A stretch of 64,000 nucleotides of DNA from Desulfonauticus sp. (GTDB taxonomy: Bacteria; Desulfobacterota; Desulfovibrionia; Desulfovibrionales; Desulfonatronovibrionaceae), in the NCBI GenBank assembly GCA_030950395.1, contig JAUZRP010000038.1, positions 62,001 through 126,000 of the forward strand. The letters run 5' to 3'. Under the pieces are notes generated by a model. It did not search any database and was not told where the DNA came from. It saw only the letters and a program-made list of their open reading frames with translations. Positions 9,576 to 19,448 of the stretch are shown here, piece after piece. Numbering within the stretch: position 1 is the stretch's first letter; each line of letters opens with the position of its first letter. A program made the position numbers and the translations under genes.

Positions 9576-11389
9576 TGGATAGTATTTACTCTAAACTCAA
9601 AAAATTGTGGCAGGAAAGCATAACAATTTATAACATCGTGGACGACGCGCGCTTGTTAATGCTAGGTACTATAACGGGCGTACTATCAGGTCTGGCTGCC
9701 AGTCTTTTTTTTGCTGGTGTGGAAGGCGCAAAATTCCTATTGCTCCATAAATTAGCCGGGACTGCCATGCCAGCTCCAGCAGGAGAAGAGATATTTTTTG
9801 GAGCACTTGGCCCTTATCGTCCCTGGCTTATTCCAATCTTCTGTTGCTTGGCCGGGTTAATAACGGGATGGTTAATAGTCAAATTTGTTCCCAAGTGCAT
9901 AGAAGGCGGAACAGATGGAACAGATAGTATGATCAAAGCCTTTCACAGGCAAGAGGGGATAATTAAGCCCATTGTAGCCTTAATTCGGGGAGGTACAGCT
10001 ATTTTGACTATAGGAGCTGGCGGAAGTGCTGGGCGAGAAGGGCCTATCTCTTTGATTGGTGCAGGTATAGGTTCTTTTTTAGCTGAAAAATTAAAATTAA
10101 CTCCTCAAGAACGGCGTCTTTTACTTTTAACAGGAGCAGCAGGAGGTCTTGGAGCCATATTCAGGGCTCCTCTTGGCGGTGCTTTAACTGCTGTGGAAGT
10201 AATCTATCGGGAAGATTTTGAAGCTGAGGCAATTTTACCTGCAGTAACTTCTTCTGTAGTGGCTTACACTATTTTTACCCTATTTTTTGGAAATGAGCCT
10301 ATATTTGGTATCCCTAAATTTTTCTTTACCAATCCAGCCGAGCTGATATTTTATGCCATATTGGCTCTATTTTGTTCTTTTACTGGAAAATTCTATGTCA
10401 AAACTTTTTTCTTTATCAAGTACAAGATTTTTTGGCCCTTAAAAGACAAACTTGGCATTCCTTTTACCTTAGCCTTAGGCGGACTTTTAATGGGAACCTT
10501 AGGTGCTATTTTCCCCCAACTGTTATCTGGTGGTTATGGCTGGTTGGAATTAGCCATTTTAGGTAAATTGTCTGTTCTTACTATGGTCTTGATTCTCGTG
10601 GGCAAAACCATTGCTACTTCTATGACTTTAGGCTCAGGCATGAGTGGCGGCATGTTTGCCCCAGCCCTTTTTGTAGGGGGCATGTCTGGCGGAGTAGTTG
10701 GTTATCTAGCCCATAGTTTTTATCCTCATATAGTTAGTCAACCAGGTGCTTTCGTGTTGGTAGGCATGGCTGCTTTTTTTGCAGGTATTGCCAATGCTCC
10801 CATAGGTCCCTTAATTATGGTCTGTGAATTTTCCCAAGGCTATGGACTCTTAGCCCCTCTTATGCTTAGCTCTGCTATTTGTCTGGTCATAAATCGTAAT
10901 ATATCTTTGTACGAAAACCAGGTGCACAACAAATTTGAATCCCCGGCACATCTGGAAGATGCTACCATTAATTTATTAGAAAACTTAAAAGTTAAAGATT
11001 ATTATCAACCTAAAAAAGTGAGTACATTTGAGGAAAATACGTCGTTTAAAGCCATGTTGGACGTAGTAGCTCATAGTAATGATTTTTATTTTCCTGTAAG
11101 AGGCAAAAATGATCAAATTATAGGCATTGTTTCTGTGCAGGACTTAAGAAGAATTTTGTTTGAAGATGGACTTGCAGAACTTTTAGTTGCAAAAGACGTG
11201 GCCAGAAAAGCCACGATACTAACTACAGAAGATAATTTGTACAATGCCTTAGTGAAATTTTTGGAAACCAATTTCGGACAGCTGCCAGTGGTGGATCCTG
11301 AGGATCCAACAAAAATCGTAGGACTGATCTCCAGGGAAGACGTCTTTAAAGCTCTACACAGGACTAATTTAATTAAACAGATAACCTGA
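9575..11389 (+). CDS. ClC-family chloride channel/antiporter with two CBS domains
   Basis: Integral membrane ClC protein of 604 aa that moves chloride or another anion. Seen in order: GGTDGTDS near residues 110-117 at the position of the family's first filter motif (GSGIP in E. coli ClcA), the gating-Glu motif GAGGSAGREGP near 147-157, and GSGMSGGMFAP near 352-362. A cytoplasmic tail with two CBS domains follows (about 480-535 and 540-600). The filter Ser of ClcA is replaced here, so substrate preference is uncertain. The external gating Glu in GREGP is kept. CBS pairs usually bind adenine nucleotides and regulate transport. Confidence 0.92.
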   Translation: MDSIYSKLKKLWQESITIYNIVDDARLLMLGTITGVLSGLAASLFFAGVEGAKFLLLHKLAGTAMPAPAGEEIFFGALGPYRPWLIPIFCCLAGLITGWLIVKFVPKCIEGGTDGTDSMIKAFHRQEGIIKPIVALIRGGTAILTIGAGGSAGREGPISLIGAGIGSFLAEKLKLTPQERRLLLLTGAAGGLGAIFRAPLGGALTAVEVIYREDFEAEAILPAVTSSVVAYTIFTLFFGNEPIFGIPKFFFTNPAELIFYAILALFCSFTGKFYVKTFFFIKYKIFWPLKDKLGIPFTLALGGLLMGTLGAIFPQLLSGGYGWLELAILGKLSVLTMVLILVGKTIATSMTLGSGMSGGMFAPALFVGGMSGGVVGYLAHSFYPHIVSQPGAFVLVGMAAFFAGIANAPIGPLIMVCEFSQGYGLLAPLMLSSAICLVINRNISLYENQVHNKFESPAHLEDATINLLENLKVKDYYQPKKVSTFEENTSFKAMLDVVAHSNDFYFPVRGKNDQIIGIVSVQDLRRILFEDGLAELLVAKDVARKATILTTEDNLYNALVKFLETNFGQLPVVDPEDPTKIVGLISREDVFKALHRTNLIKQIT

Positions 11390-11693
11390 ACAATCAGATT
11401 TTTGAGTCTAAATTAAGTAGAGGCTAACACAAACTGCTCCCCTGAAGATTAAATATTTGTCATGATTATACAGAATAGGGGTTAGCGTTAAAAAGCTAGC
11501 ATCAAGCCTTAAGTGTTAAGAAAGGGCAACATAAGTAGTTTGTAATTGGAGGTTAGTGATTGGGACACAAATTACTATTCTCCCCTTCAAACGACAGGAA
11601 TAGTTATATTAACGTATTTAGATGCTTAGATTTTATCGATAAGAGAAATGTGTTCTTTTTTAGTTGCCATCTCCTCAATGCATGGAGATGTAG
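11390..11693. other. Intergenic region between convergent ClC and ABC exporter genes
   Basis: 304 bases without a gene. It contains a 7-bp hairpin with a 9-base loop (11668-11674 with 11684-11690) close to the end of the minus-strand ABC exporter, but without a minus-strand T tract. It also carries a TTAAGTGTTAAGAA string that recurs at about 45439. I see no further structure. Confidence 0.5.
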
Positions 11694-13454
11694 TTAATTT
11701 TTTGAGAATTGCATTTCATAAATTTTCTTATACAACTCACATCTTTTTAACAAATCATCATGTTGACCCACAGCAATAATACGACCTTTTTCCATTACTA
11801 TAATTTTGTCTGAACTTAAGATCGTAGATAAACGATGGGCAATTACAATACTGGTTCTGTTAATCATAAGATTATCTAAAGCCTTTTGGACAATGCGCTC
11901 TGATTCTGTATCCAAAGCGCTAGTGGCTTCATCTAAAATTAAAAGAGCAGGATTTTTTAAAATAGCCCTGGCAATAGTAATTCTTTGCTTTTGACCACCA
12001 GACAATTTGACGCCTCTTTCGCCAATCACTGTATCATATTGTTGGGGCAGTTCCATTATAAAATCGTGCGCATAAGCAGCTTTGGCTGCTGCAATAACAT
12101 CATCTCTGGATGCGTTCTTTAATCCATAACAAATATTGTCCCAGATGCTGGTATTAAATAAAAAGTTGTCTTGAGAAACAACGCCCATAAAAAGCCTTAA
12201 ACTTTTGAGGGTATATTCTTCTAGGAGAAAACCATTTAAATAAATTTGTCCACGTTGATAACAGTAAAATCTAGGGATTAAGTTAATTAAAGTGGTTTTG
12301 CCTGCTCCACTTGGTCCAACTATAGCTACCTTTTCACCTTTTTTTATCTCCAAATTAATGTCTTTTAATACAGGTTCTTTACTCCCCGGATAAGTAAAAT
12401 ACACATTTTTGAACACCAATTCTTTAAAAGGAGGCGTTAATTCTTTGCTACCAGATTGCTCTATTATTAGTTCTGGAGAATCTAAAATTTGAAAAACCCT
12501 TTCTGCCCCTGCCAGAGCTTTTTGGATATTTAAATTGGCACTAGTTAATTTTTTTAAAGGATCGTAAAGCATAATAAGTGCTGTCATAAAGGAAAAAAAT
12601 GTGCCTGGTGTAGAGTGACCAGCAATAACTTGCTTGCCTCCATACCACACTACCAACCCTGCTCCAAGTGCTCCGATCAATTCCATGACAGGCGATGATA
12701 ATTCGTTGTATTTTATTTCTTTAATGGCCACATCAACTAATCTTGAATTTTCTTGTTGAAATGCTTTATCTTCTTTATCTTCTGCAGCAAATGCCTTGAC
12801 CACTTTTATACCACTAAATATTTCTTGCAAAAAAGAAGAGATGTCAGAAACTTTAATTTGATTTTTACGGCCAAGTTTGCGTAATTTTTTGCCAAAATAA
12901 ATAAATGGATATAAGGCGATAGGTAAAACCAAAATAGCAATAGTAGCAAGATAAGGATCTCTATAAAATACCACAAAAAGAAGACCAAGCATAGTTAAAA
13001 TTTGACGGATTAGCATAATTACACTAGGAAGACTAGATCGAATTAACGTAACATCATTTAAGATTCTGGACATCAACATGCCTGTTTGATTTTCATCAAA
13101 AAAATAAATGGGCAATCTTACTATTTTTGAGTGAAGTTCGTTGCGCAATTTTTCTAATACTTTTAATCCACAATAATTCATTTCATAATTTTGCAAAAAT
13201 CTAAAAATACCTTTTATAATAAAAACTACAACTAAGGCTATAGGTACCCACACCAGTGCTTCTTTGTTTTTATTAATAAAAATTTCGTCAAGAGCCGGTT
13301 TTACCAAAAAAGCAGCTGCAGCAGAGCAGCCAGCTACAATAGCCATGGAAATAAAAGAAACTATTATTCTCCACTTGTAAGGGTAAAAATAACTAAGACA
13401 CCTTTTTAGTAATTTTAAACTGTTTACGTTAGTCCAGTCAGATTGCAATTTCAT
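11694..13454 (-). CDS. msbA: MsbA-like ABC exporter (lipid A/core or O-glycan flippase)
   Basis: Fused half-transporter of 586 aa: an N-terminal six-helix ABC transmembrane domain (residues about 1-320) and an ATPase domain with Walker A GPSGAGKTT near 380, signature LSGGQKQR near 487 and Walker B LLILDEATSALD near 504. Size and architecture match lipid A exporters of the MsbA group. The neighbours are a polysaccharide deacetylase and many glycosyltransferases, supporting a role in moving lipid-linked glycans or lipid A across the inner membrane. Other ABCB-type exporters share the same layout, so the substrate is inferred from context. Confidence 0.82.
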   Translation of the reverse strand: MKLQSDWTNVNSLKLLKRCLSYFYPYKWRIIVSFISMAIVAGCSAAAAFLVKPALDEIFINKNKEALVWVPIALVVVFIIKGIFRFLQNYEMNYCGLKVLEKLRNELHSKIVRLPIYFFDENQTGMLMSRILNDVTLIRSSLPSVIMLIRQILTMLGLLFVVFYRDPYLATIAILVLPIALYPFIYFGKKLRKLGRKNQIKVSDISSFLQEIFSGIKVVKAFAAEDKEDKAFQQENSRLVDVAIKEIKYNELSSPVMELIGALGAGLVVWYGGKQVIAGHSTPGTFFSFMTALIMLYDPLKKLTSANLNIQKALAGAERVFQILDSPELIIEQSGSKELTPPFKELVFKNVYFTYPGSKEPVLKDINLEIKKGEKVAIVGPSGAGKTTLINLIPRFYCYQRGQIYLNGFLLEEYTLKSLRLFMGVVSQDNFLFNTSIWDNICYGLKNASRDDVIAAAKAAYAHDFIMELPQQYDTVIGERGVKLSGGQKQRITIARAILKNPALLILDEATSALDTESERIVQKALDNLMINRTSIVIAHRLSTILSSDKIIVMEKGRIIAVGQHDDLLKRCELYKKIYEMQFSKN

Positions 13455-13519
13455 TTTTTAGACCTTTTTCACATAAGGGATAACTGTAAAAATTCTTTAC
13501 TTAGTAAGTGGAAATAGCT

Positions 13520-14521
13520 TTAGTCTTTTTTTCTAAAAAATTTAAAAAATATTCTGGAACCCAATCCGTTCGAGTGCATAAGCAATCTATTACGCAACCA
13601 TTTAGCATCTTTGTTTTTGGCCACGCCAATTCTGTTTAGACGAAAAGGATTGGTACCAGGTCCATTATAAAAACGCTCTAAGGTGAAACTTCCCTTAAAA
13701 CCTGCTTCTTGTAAAGCTTTAAGACTTAATTTGTCAAAGTGCCCCCAGGGCCAACAAAATAATTGAAAATCATCTTTTTTATTAATTTCTCGAATTCGTT
13801 TATAAGAAGCTTTAAAATCTTGCAAACAAAATTCATATCTTTGGGCAGGCTCCCTTTTTTCAAAGTAAACACCATCAATTTCTATACCCTGCTCGCCTTT
13901 TTCCCTCTCTTTTGGCCAATAACCATCGTAAGCATAAGCACTGCCAATGGGAAATACCGGAAGGCCTGAACGCACAGAGGAATAAATGGACAATACCCCC
14001 CAGTGAGAACATCCCTCACGATATGAGGTCTTGTTTTTTAGGGTAATAAAACAAGGAGCATGCCTTGAGGAGTGAGAATATACTTCCATGTTATAATCGT
14101 TAATTAGGCTTTTTAATTCTGCAAGGTTCATAAATTGACTGTAGTCGTTTTTAGATAACGCCAACCTGAAGGCATTAGATAACTTTTCTAACCGAGGAAC
14201 ATCTCTGGCAACTCTTTTTTTTCCTTCTACAATAAAATCTGTAATCGCAAAAAATACGCCCGTAAAGCCATACTTAACCAATAAGGGCACTGTGTAAATC
14301 CAGTTGCTAATATGACAATCGTCAAAGGTAAGAACTATGTATTTATCATCCAGATTTCGTTTTTTAGTAACAATTTCGTACAACGTCTTGACAGAAATAG
14401 TCTTAAAACCCATCTCTTTTATAACTTGAAGATGGGTTTCAAAAAGGTGGGGTCCTTCCCCTTGTGTACCCACATCATGATAACATAGGATAGGAATACT
14501 TCTAAGTAGGTTTGTTAGCAT
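13520..14521 (-). CDS. Polysaccharide deacetylase (NodB/CE4 family)
   Basis: 333-aa carbohydrate esterase of the NodB homology family. It shows PILCYHDVG at residues 10-18, the metal-binding TFDDCH motif at 65-70 (the first Asp is catalytic in the family), and later SHSSRHAP providing the His pair near 155-165. A CWPWGHFD segment near 270 fits the C-terminal motif. No signal peptide is obvious. Together with the adjacent MsbA-like exporter gene, which follows on the same strand after 65 bases, it probably modifies N-acetylated sugars of a surface glycan or lipid A precursor. The substrate is not determinable from sequence. Confidence 0.85.
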   Translation of the reverse strand: MLTNLLRSIPILCYHDVGTQGEGPHLFETHLQVIKEMGFKTISVKTLYEIVTKKRNLDDKYIVLTFDDCHISNWIYTVPLLVKYGFTGVFFAITDFIVEGKKRVARDVPRLEKLSNAFRLALSKNDYSQFMNLAELKSLINDYNMEVYSHSSRHAPCFITLKNKTSYREGCSHWGVLSIYSSVRSGLPVFPIGSAYAYDGYWPKEREKGEQGIEIDGVYFEKREPAQRYEFCLQDFKASYKRIREINKKDDFQLFCWPWGHFDKLSLKALQEAGFKGSFTLERFYNGPGTNPFRLNRIGVAKNKDAKWLRNRLLMHSNGLGSRIFFKFFRKKD

Positions 14522-14960
14522 ATTAGAATCCTAATGTTTATTTATTTGGAGAAAGGATAACACAAAGTTTTTTAAGTATAACATAGTGAAAAAGGAATCT
14601 TTTTAAGTTTGCTTTCTCAAAAGGAGTTTCCTTGACATTATAAGGTCTATTTAGTTAGTAAAACATATTAAGATATAACTGCAAAATCCTAGAAGTTGCG
14701 TTTTGGGTTAAATTGTTAAATTGTAACCAGCTTAAATTATTGAAAATTATCCTTATTGAATTTATATAACTTTTTGTAGCTAGCTATTATAAATAATTCT
14801 TTAAAAAATGTAAATTTTTATTTTTTGGCAGAGATATTGTAAAATAATTAAGAAAATAAATTTCAAAAAATAATTTTTTGATAGAGGACGCATTGTTTCG
14901 TTTACAATATTAACTAATTAACTAACAAATTTTTAATAATATTGTAATTGTAATAGTCAT
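14522..14960. other. AT-rich divergent intergenic region holding a repeat element
   Basis: 439 bases between the minus-strand deacetylase and the plus-strand methyltransferase. It is very AT-rich and holds dispersed-repeat copy 2 (14678-14780). A TTGACA lies near 14633 (+), but the downstream -10 is poor. No ORF of note. It marks the left edge of the AT-rich polysaccharide block. Confidence 0.55.
14678..14780 (+). repeat. Dispersed intergenic element, copy 2
   Basis: About 103-base copy of the dispersed element. It shares an exact 28-base block (14719-14746) with copy 3 (46768-46795). The left end reads ACTGCAAAA and the right end TTTTTGTAG, an imperfect inverted repeat of the left end. Compared with copy 3 about a dozen bases are missing just before the right end. 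Confidence 0.78.
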
Positions 14961-15722
14961 ATGCAATTAAAAGATCGTATTCAAAAAAGGCAAGAAGAAC
15001 AATATCAATTCCCTTATCACTATATACCTTGTATAGAGGGAAATAAATTTTCGCAAGCAATAGTTTTGAGTTGGGGGTATGAGTATTTATCTTATATCTA
15101 TTTTGTGATAGATATAATATCAAAATTAAATTTTAATACATTGCTCGATATTGGTTGTGGAGATGGGAAATTTTTATACGAAATAAATAAAAGAATTCCC
15201 AATAAGAAATTATACGGAGTTGACTTATCTACAAGAGCAATATCTTTTGCAAAATTGTTAAATAGTTCTGAGATTAATTTTATATGTGCTGATATTACAG
15301 ATAAAAATGTTTTATGTGAGCAATTTGATATTATCACCTTAATAGAAACATTAGAGCATATTGAGCCAAGTAAAATAGATAAATTTTTATATAATATAAA
15401 AATACGTTTAGCTCCAAACGGACGTTTTGTGCTTACTGTGCCATCGAAAAATTTAAAACTTATAGATAAACATTATCAACATTTTGATTTAGATGAGTTA
15501 AAAGAAATTATACTTCCTCATTTTAAAATTGAAAATGTTTTTTTTATTAATAAAAAATCAAAATTAGAAAAAAAAATTATAAGAAAATTGTTTGTTAATA
15601 ATATTTTTATACTTAACCAAAAACGCATCATGTGGTTTTTGTATAAACTTTATTGTAAATATTTTCTTCTTGCTAAAGAGAATAATGCGAAGAGAATAGT
15701 GTTAGTATGTAGTCATAATTAA
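14961..15722 (+). CDS. SAM-dependent methyltransferase (class I)
   Basis: 253-aa Rossmann-fold methyltransferase. The SAM-binding motif I is LLDIGCGDGKF at residues 61-71, followed by an acidic motif II (YGVDLS near 88) and the post-motif ETLEHIEP near 131-138 of the methyltransferase_11/12 type. It is the first gene of a plus-strand block whose codon use is strikingly AT-rich (long A/T runs), unlike the flanking metabolic genes. The stop overlaps the next start (TAATG). Likely modifies a sugar or lipid-linked glycan in O-antigen assembly; substrate unknown. Confidence 0.8.
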   Translation: MQLKDRIQKRQEEQYQFPYHYIPCIEGNKFSQAIVLSWGYEYLSYIYFVIDIISKLNFNTLLDIGCGDGKFLYEINKRIPNKKLYGVDLSTRAISFAKLLNSSEINFICADITDKNVLCEQFDIITLIETLEHIEPSKIDKFLYNIKIRLAPNGRFVLTVPSKNLKLIDKHYQHFDLDELKEIILPHFKIENVFFINKKSKLEKKIIRKLFVNNIFILNQKRIMWFLYKLYCKYFLLAKENNAKRIVLVCSHN

Positions 15723-16918
15723 TGATTAAATCCATGTCTGTTATATATAAAAGAGATATTACTTTAGTCTATATCTTCAATACAAATTTCCCTAACAAAA
15801 AAGCTCATTCTATTCAGATGGCAAAAGTTTTATTTTCTCTCAAGAAATATTTTAATATTTATTGTATTGTTAATAGACTAGAAATACCTTCTTTAGGTAA
15901 TTCTATAATTTATAATATGTCTAAAAAAGATTGTGCTCTTTTAAATAATAAAATATTGAGTCAATATAATTACGATTTGAAAACTATCCATTTTATGCAG
16001 ATTCCCAAAAAAAAACTTGTTGGTCTCAATTTTTATTATACGATATATAGCTTGAACAAGATGCTGCCTAAAAATAGTATTTTTTACACACGTTCTTACA
16101 ACTTGGCTAGAAGGCTGATAAAAACAAAATTTATACATCGTAAAAAGGTAATCCTAGAATCACACAAAAAAGATGGATATTATAAAGAAGAACAAATAAA
16201 AACAGATACACAATATTTAAGATATAGAAAGGAATATGAAAAAGATAACCTAAAACCAGAGAAATTAAAAAAAATATATCGTCAAGCAGATCTGGTTTTG
16301 TTTACTTCAAAAAATAGTGAAAAAATCGTAAAAAAAGATTTATCTTCTATAAACAGTGCTTCTATATGGTATCCTTTAGATCCAAAATATGACTTTCAAC
16401 CTGAAAAAAGACCATCCCAAATAGTTTATGTTGGTTCGTTGGCCCCTTCCAAATTAATAGATTTGCTTTTAGATGCCTTATCAATGAGCAATAAGCCTAT
16501 TGGTATAGATATATACGGGGGTAGCCAATTAGAGCATAAAGAATTAATAAAAAAGGCAAGAAAAAAAGAAATTGTCGCTAAAATTAACTGTCATGATTTT
16601 ATTCCTTATAGTCAATTACATACTGTTTTAAAGAATTATAAATACGGTGTAGCCATGGTAGAAGGTATTAAAGTTGTAGATTATTTAGAATGTGGAGTTA
16701 TTCCAATAATTCCTCGTATTGCCACCTATACAGATATATTTCCTGAAGATACAGTTATCTATTTTCAGCCAGATAATCCCCAAGATTTGGCATCTGCTCT
16801 TATTAGAGTTGAGAGTTTCAATATAAATATAGAGAAACTTAAAGCTATTAGAGAATTCTATTTTTTAGATAATTTTGGCCAAAGATTGGCAAGTTATATC
16901 TTATCTGTAGTTAGTTAA
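15722..16918 (+). CDS. Glycosyltransferase (GT4-like)
   Basis: 398-aa GT-B-type glycosyltransferase. The N-terminal half has the PNKKAHSIQMAKVL segment at about residues 22-35, often seen in GT4-like enzymes. The C-terminal Rossmann half includes IVYVGSLAPSKLID near 235 and a nucleotide-sugar-binding end (PEDTVIYFQPDNPQDLASAL near 340). The E-x7-E motif is less clear than in its neighbours. Translation may start at the ATG overlapping the upstream stop or at Met5. AT-rich like the rest of the block. Likely adds a sugar to a surface polysaccharide unit. Confidence 0.72.
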   Translation: MIKSMSVIYKRDITLVYIFNTNFPNKKAHSIQMAKVLFSLKKYFNIYCIVNRLEIPSLGNSIIYNMSKKDCALLNNKILSQYNYDLKTIHFMQIPKKKLVGLNFYYTIYSLNKMLPKNSIFYTRSYNLARRLIKTKFIHRKKVILESHKKDGYYKEEQIKTDTQYLRYRKEYEKDNLKPEKLKKIYRQADLVLFTSKNSEKIVKKDLSSINSASIWYPLDPKYDFQPEKRPSQIVYVGSLAPSKLIDLLLDALSMSNKPIGIDIYGGSQLEHKELIKKARKKEIVAKINCHDFIPYSQLHTVLKNYKYGVAMVEGIKVVDYLECGVIPIIPRIATYTDIFPEDTVIYFQPDNPQDLASALIRVESFNINIEKLKAIREFYFLDNFGQRLASYILSVVS

Positions 16919-17022
16919 AATTTTTATAAAATTATTTCCGATTATATGAGATGAGAACTAGGATTATAAGTATTTGAGATGTTTAATCTTCAGTAGGGTG
17001 ATTTAAAGCGAATATAAATATT

Positions 17023-18057
17023 ATGTTAAATATATTATATGTTACTCCAGCAAAAGGCAGATCTGGTGGTGTTCGTCAGTTACTTTACAATATAGATACT
17101 ATAGGTTCTCTTGGCCATAAAGTATATTTATGCTGTCATAGAGATGCATTAATTTTAAAAGAATTGCCTTCAAATATCCCAGTTTTTTATTTGCCTAAAT
17201 CTGGTTATGAAACTTTGAAACTTTTTTCTAATCTTGTAAAAAATTATCATATTGATGTAGTACATTGTTTCCATAGTAAATTATACAAATTGTTTTTGTT
17301 GATTAAATTTTTTAGTCCAAATTTTAAACTATTTTTTAATAGAGGCGTTATTTTTAAACCAGGCAGTTTTCCTTTACTTTGGTTACCTCAACTGGATGGT
17401 ATAATTTGCAATTCTATAGCTGCTGCCCATACCCTAAAAAAATATCTTGTGTCAGAGAAAAAAATTCATGTAGTATATAATGCCGTACATATACCTGATG
17501 TCGTTAAAACAACACCTGACAAATTTACTATTACTTATGTTGGCAATAAAAGACCTTATAAAGGGGTTGACGTGTTTTTAAAAAGTATTGCTCAGGTATT
17601 TCAAAGGATAAATGCCTCTAAAGTTAGGGTCAATGTAGCCGGTATTGCTTCAAATAATTTATTTAAACAATATGTTAATACTAATGTTTTATCCAGAATA
17701 AATTTTTTAGGCGGGATGGAACACAAAAATATTTTAAAAGTACTTTCTTCTAGCAATATTTTGGTGATAACCTCAAGGCAAGAAAGTTTGCCAAATGTGT
17801 TGTTAGAGGCCTATAGTCTTGGATTAGCTGTTATTGCTACTAAGACAGGAGGTATTCCTGAAATATTAAAAGATAAAATAAATGGTTTTTTATGTCCTAT
17901 AGAAGATGTTCAATGCATTGCTCGTAGGATTGTTTATCTTTATGACAATCCGGAAGTGGCAGATCAGATGGGTAAATATAATTTGATTTATGCAAAGAAA
18001 AAATTTAACCCTCAAATTAAAGCCAAAAAATTGTTAAGTATTTATAACTCAAATTGA
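17023..18057 (+). CDS. Glycosyltransferase family 4
   Basis: 344-aa retaining GT-B glycosyltransferase. Seen: LYVTPAKGRSGGVRQLLYNI at the N-terminus (acceptor-side Gly-rich loop), FTITYVGNKRPYKGVDVFLK near 168-187 at the start of the donor domain, and the E-x7-E motif in ESLPNVLLE near 254-262 followed by ATKTGGIPEIL. Preceded by a 104-base spacer without a strong ribosome binding site. Part of the AT-rich O-glycan block. Confidence 0.88.
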   Translation: MLNILYVTPAKGRSGGVRQLLYNIDTIGSLGHKVYLCCHRDALILKELPSNIPVFYLPKSGYETLKLFSNLVKNYHIDVVHCFHSKLYKLFLLIKFFSPNFKLFFNRGVIFKPGSFPLLWLPQLDGIICNSIAAAHTLKKYLVSEKKIHVVYNAVHIPDVVKTTPDKFTITYVGNKRPYKGVDVFLKSIAQVFQRINASKVRVNVAGIASNNLFKQYVNTNVLSRINFLGGMEHKNILKVLSSSNILVITSRQESLPNVLLEAYSLGLAVIATKTGGIPEILKDKINGFLCPIEDVQCIARRIVYLYDNPEVADQMGKYNLIYAKKKFNPQIKAKKLLSIYNSN

Positions 18058-18190
18058 TTTATATATAGAGTGCTAAATTTTAAATTTGTTTGCAGTAATT
18101 TGGGATAAAATATTTATTATAAACAATAAGTTGTTTAACGATGCAAATCTTTCATATTGGACGAACATACGCTTAAAGAAAGGAGAAAAA

Positions 18191-19408
18191 ATGCCTATAT
18201 CAAAAAAACAAAAACTTTTATCTTTTCTTCCTACACATATTAATTGCTTTCAGTTGATTCTAGTTGCAATATTTTTTTTCGGTATGATATCTCATCATTC
18301 TATAGAAATTATTAGATATGTATTTTTAGCTTTATTGATTTTGAACTTAGAGTTTCTAAAAAAAGCTATTACCTCAAAGGGGGCTTTGCTTTTGGTCTGT
18401 TTTATTTTTGTCGTAATTATTTCCAATTTTATAAATAGTATATCATTGTCATATTTAGATAGACCTCTTAATTGGCTTATAGCCTATTTAATAGGTTATA
18501 TTGCTTTAATAAAAAACAAAGAAAAAAAAATAATAGACATATGTATAAACATATTGGCTCTAATTCTAGTGACTCAATTTTTATACCATAGACATGGAAA
18601 TATTTTTGATGGTAGATATGCTAATCATATGAATAGTCCAAATCAGTTTGCAATTATTGTTTTGATTCCACTGTATTTTTATATTTTTAAATTTTTAACT
18701 TGTTTAAAAAATTTTAAAAACATAAAAAATTCTATATTTAGCCTACTATTTAATTTGTTATGTTTTGCTTTTTTTTATTTTTTATTGCTTACAACAAAAG
18801 CTAGAACTATCGTTATTTTAAATTCTTTACTTTTAATAACTATGCCTTTGTTTTTATTAACTAAAAAACAGGCTCTCACTATTATAGTTTTAGTAGGCAC
18901 GTTTTTATTGTCAAGTTTATTGTTTTTATCCCCTCAATATAAACAGAGATTTGTTGATTCTGTAGTCCATTTTCAATCCGATAGTTCGTTTCAAGAACGT
19001 TTCCCCATATGGTTTGCTGCTGAAAAATGCTTTTGGGAAAAACCAATTTTGGGTAATGGTCTGGGGAGTTTTAGAGCTTGTTATGAAAAACATTTACCTG
19101 AATATAAAAATTTACACCCAAAAATGCCTTATTTAAATACCACTAACCATGCCCACAATTTTTTTCTTCATTTTTTGGCTGAAACTGGTATTGTCGGTAC
19201 ATTATTTATTTTAATTTTTTTTAGTGTAAGTGTATTTTACGCTGTATCTTCCAATCGCTACGTATATCTAGCTTATATTATAGTAGGCTCTATTGGCGGA
19301 TTTATGATGAATATGAATTTTTACATTAGAGAAATATCTACTTTTTTGATGATAATTACAGGCTGGATTTTTGCTTTAAAAGAACTAGAAAAACAAGGTT
19401 CACTTTAA
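18191..19408 (+). CDS. O-antigen ligase/polymerase-like membrane protein (Wzy_C domain)
   Basis: Polytopic membrane protein of 405 aa with about ten to twelve hydrophobic segments and a large periplasmic loop in the C-terminal half. That loop contains GNGLGSFRACYE followed by NHAHNFFLHFLAETGIVG near residues 318-335, the signature of the WaaL/O-antigen ligase superfamily. I start at the ATG at 18191 because AAAGAAAGGAG lies just upstream; the longer frame from a TTG at 18086 lacks a ribosome binding site. It probably ligates O-antigen to lipid A-core or polymerises glycan units; sequence alone does not separate these roles. Confidence 0.85.
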   Translation: MPISKKQKLLSFLPTHINCFQLILVAIFFFGMISHHSIEIIRYVFLALLILNLEFLKKAITSKGALLLVCFIFVVIISNFINSISLSYLDRPLNWLIAYLIGYIALIKNKEKKIIDICINILALILVTQFLYHRHGNIFDGRYANHMNSPNQFAIIVLIPLYFYIFKFLTCLKNFKNIKNSIFSLLFNLLCFAFFYFLLLTTKARTIVILNSLLLITMPLFLLTKKQALTIIVLVGTFLLSSLLFLSPQYKQRFVDSVVHFQSDSSFQERFPIWFAAEKCFWEKPILGNGLGSFRACYEKHLPEYKNLHPKMPYLNTTNHAHNFFLHFLAETGIVGTLFILIFFSVSVFYAVSSNRYVYLAYIIVGSIGGFMMNMNFYIREISTFLMIITGWIFALKELEKQGSL

Positions 19409-19448
19409 AAGATTTCAAAAATATTTTTTGTTTTGACTTGAGTTTACA

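Noticed and set aside
18086-18190. Longer N-terminus for the ligase-like protein
   Set aside because: TTG start without ribosome binding site; the ATG at 18191 has AAAGAAAGGAG upstream.
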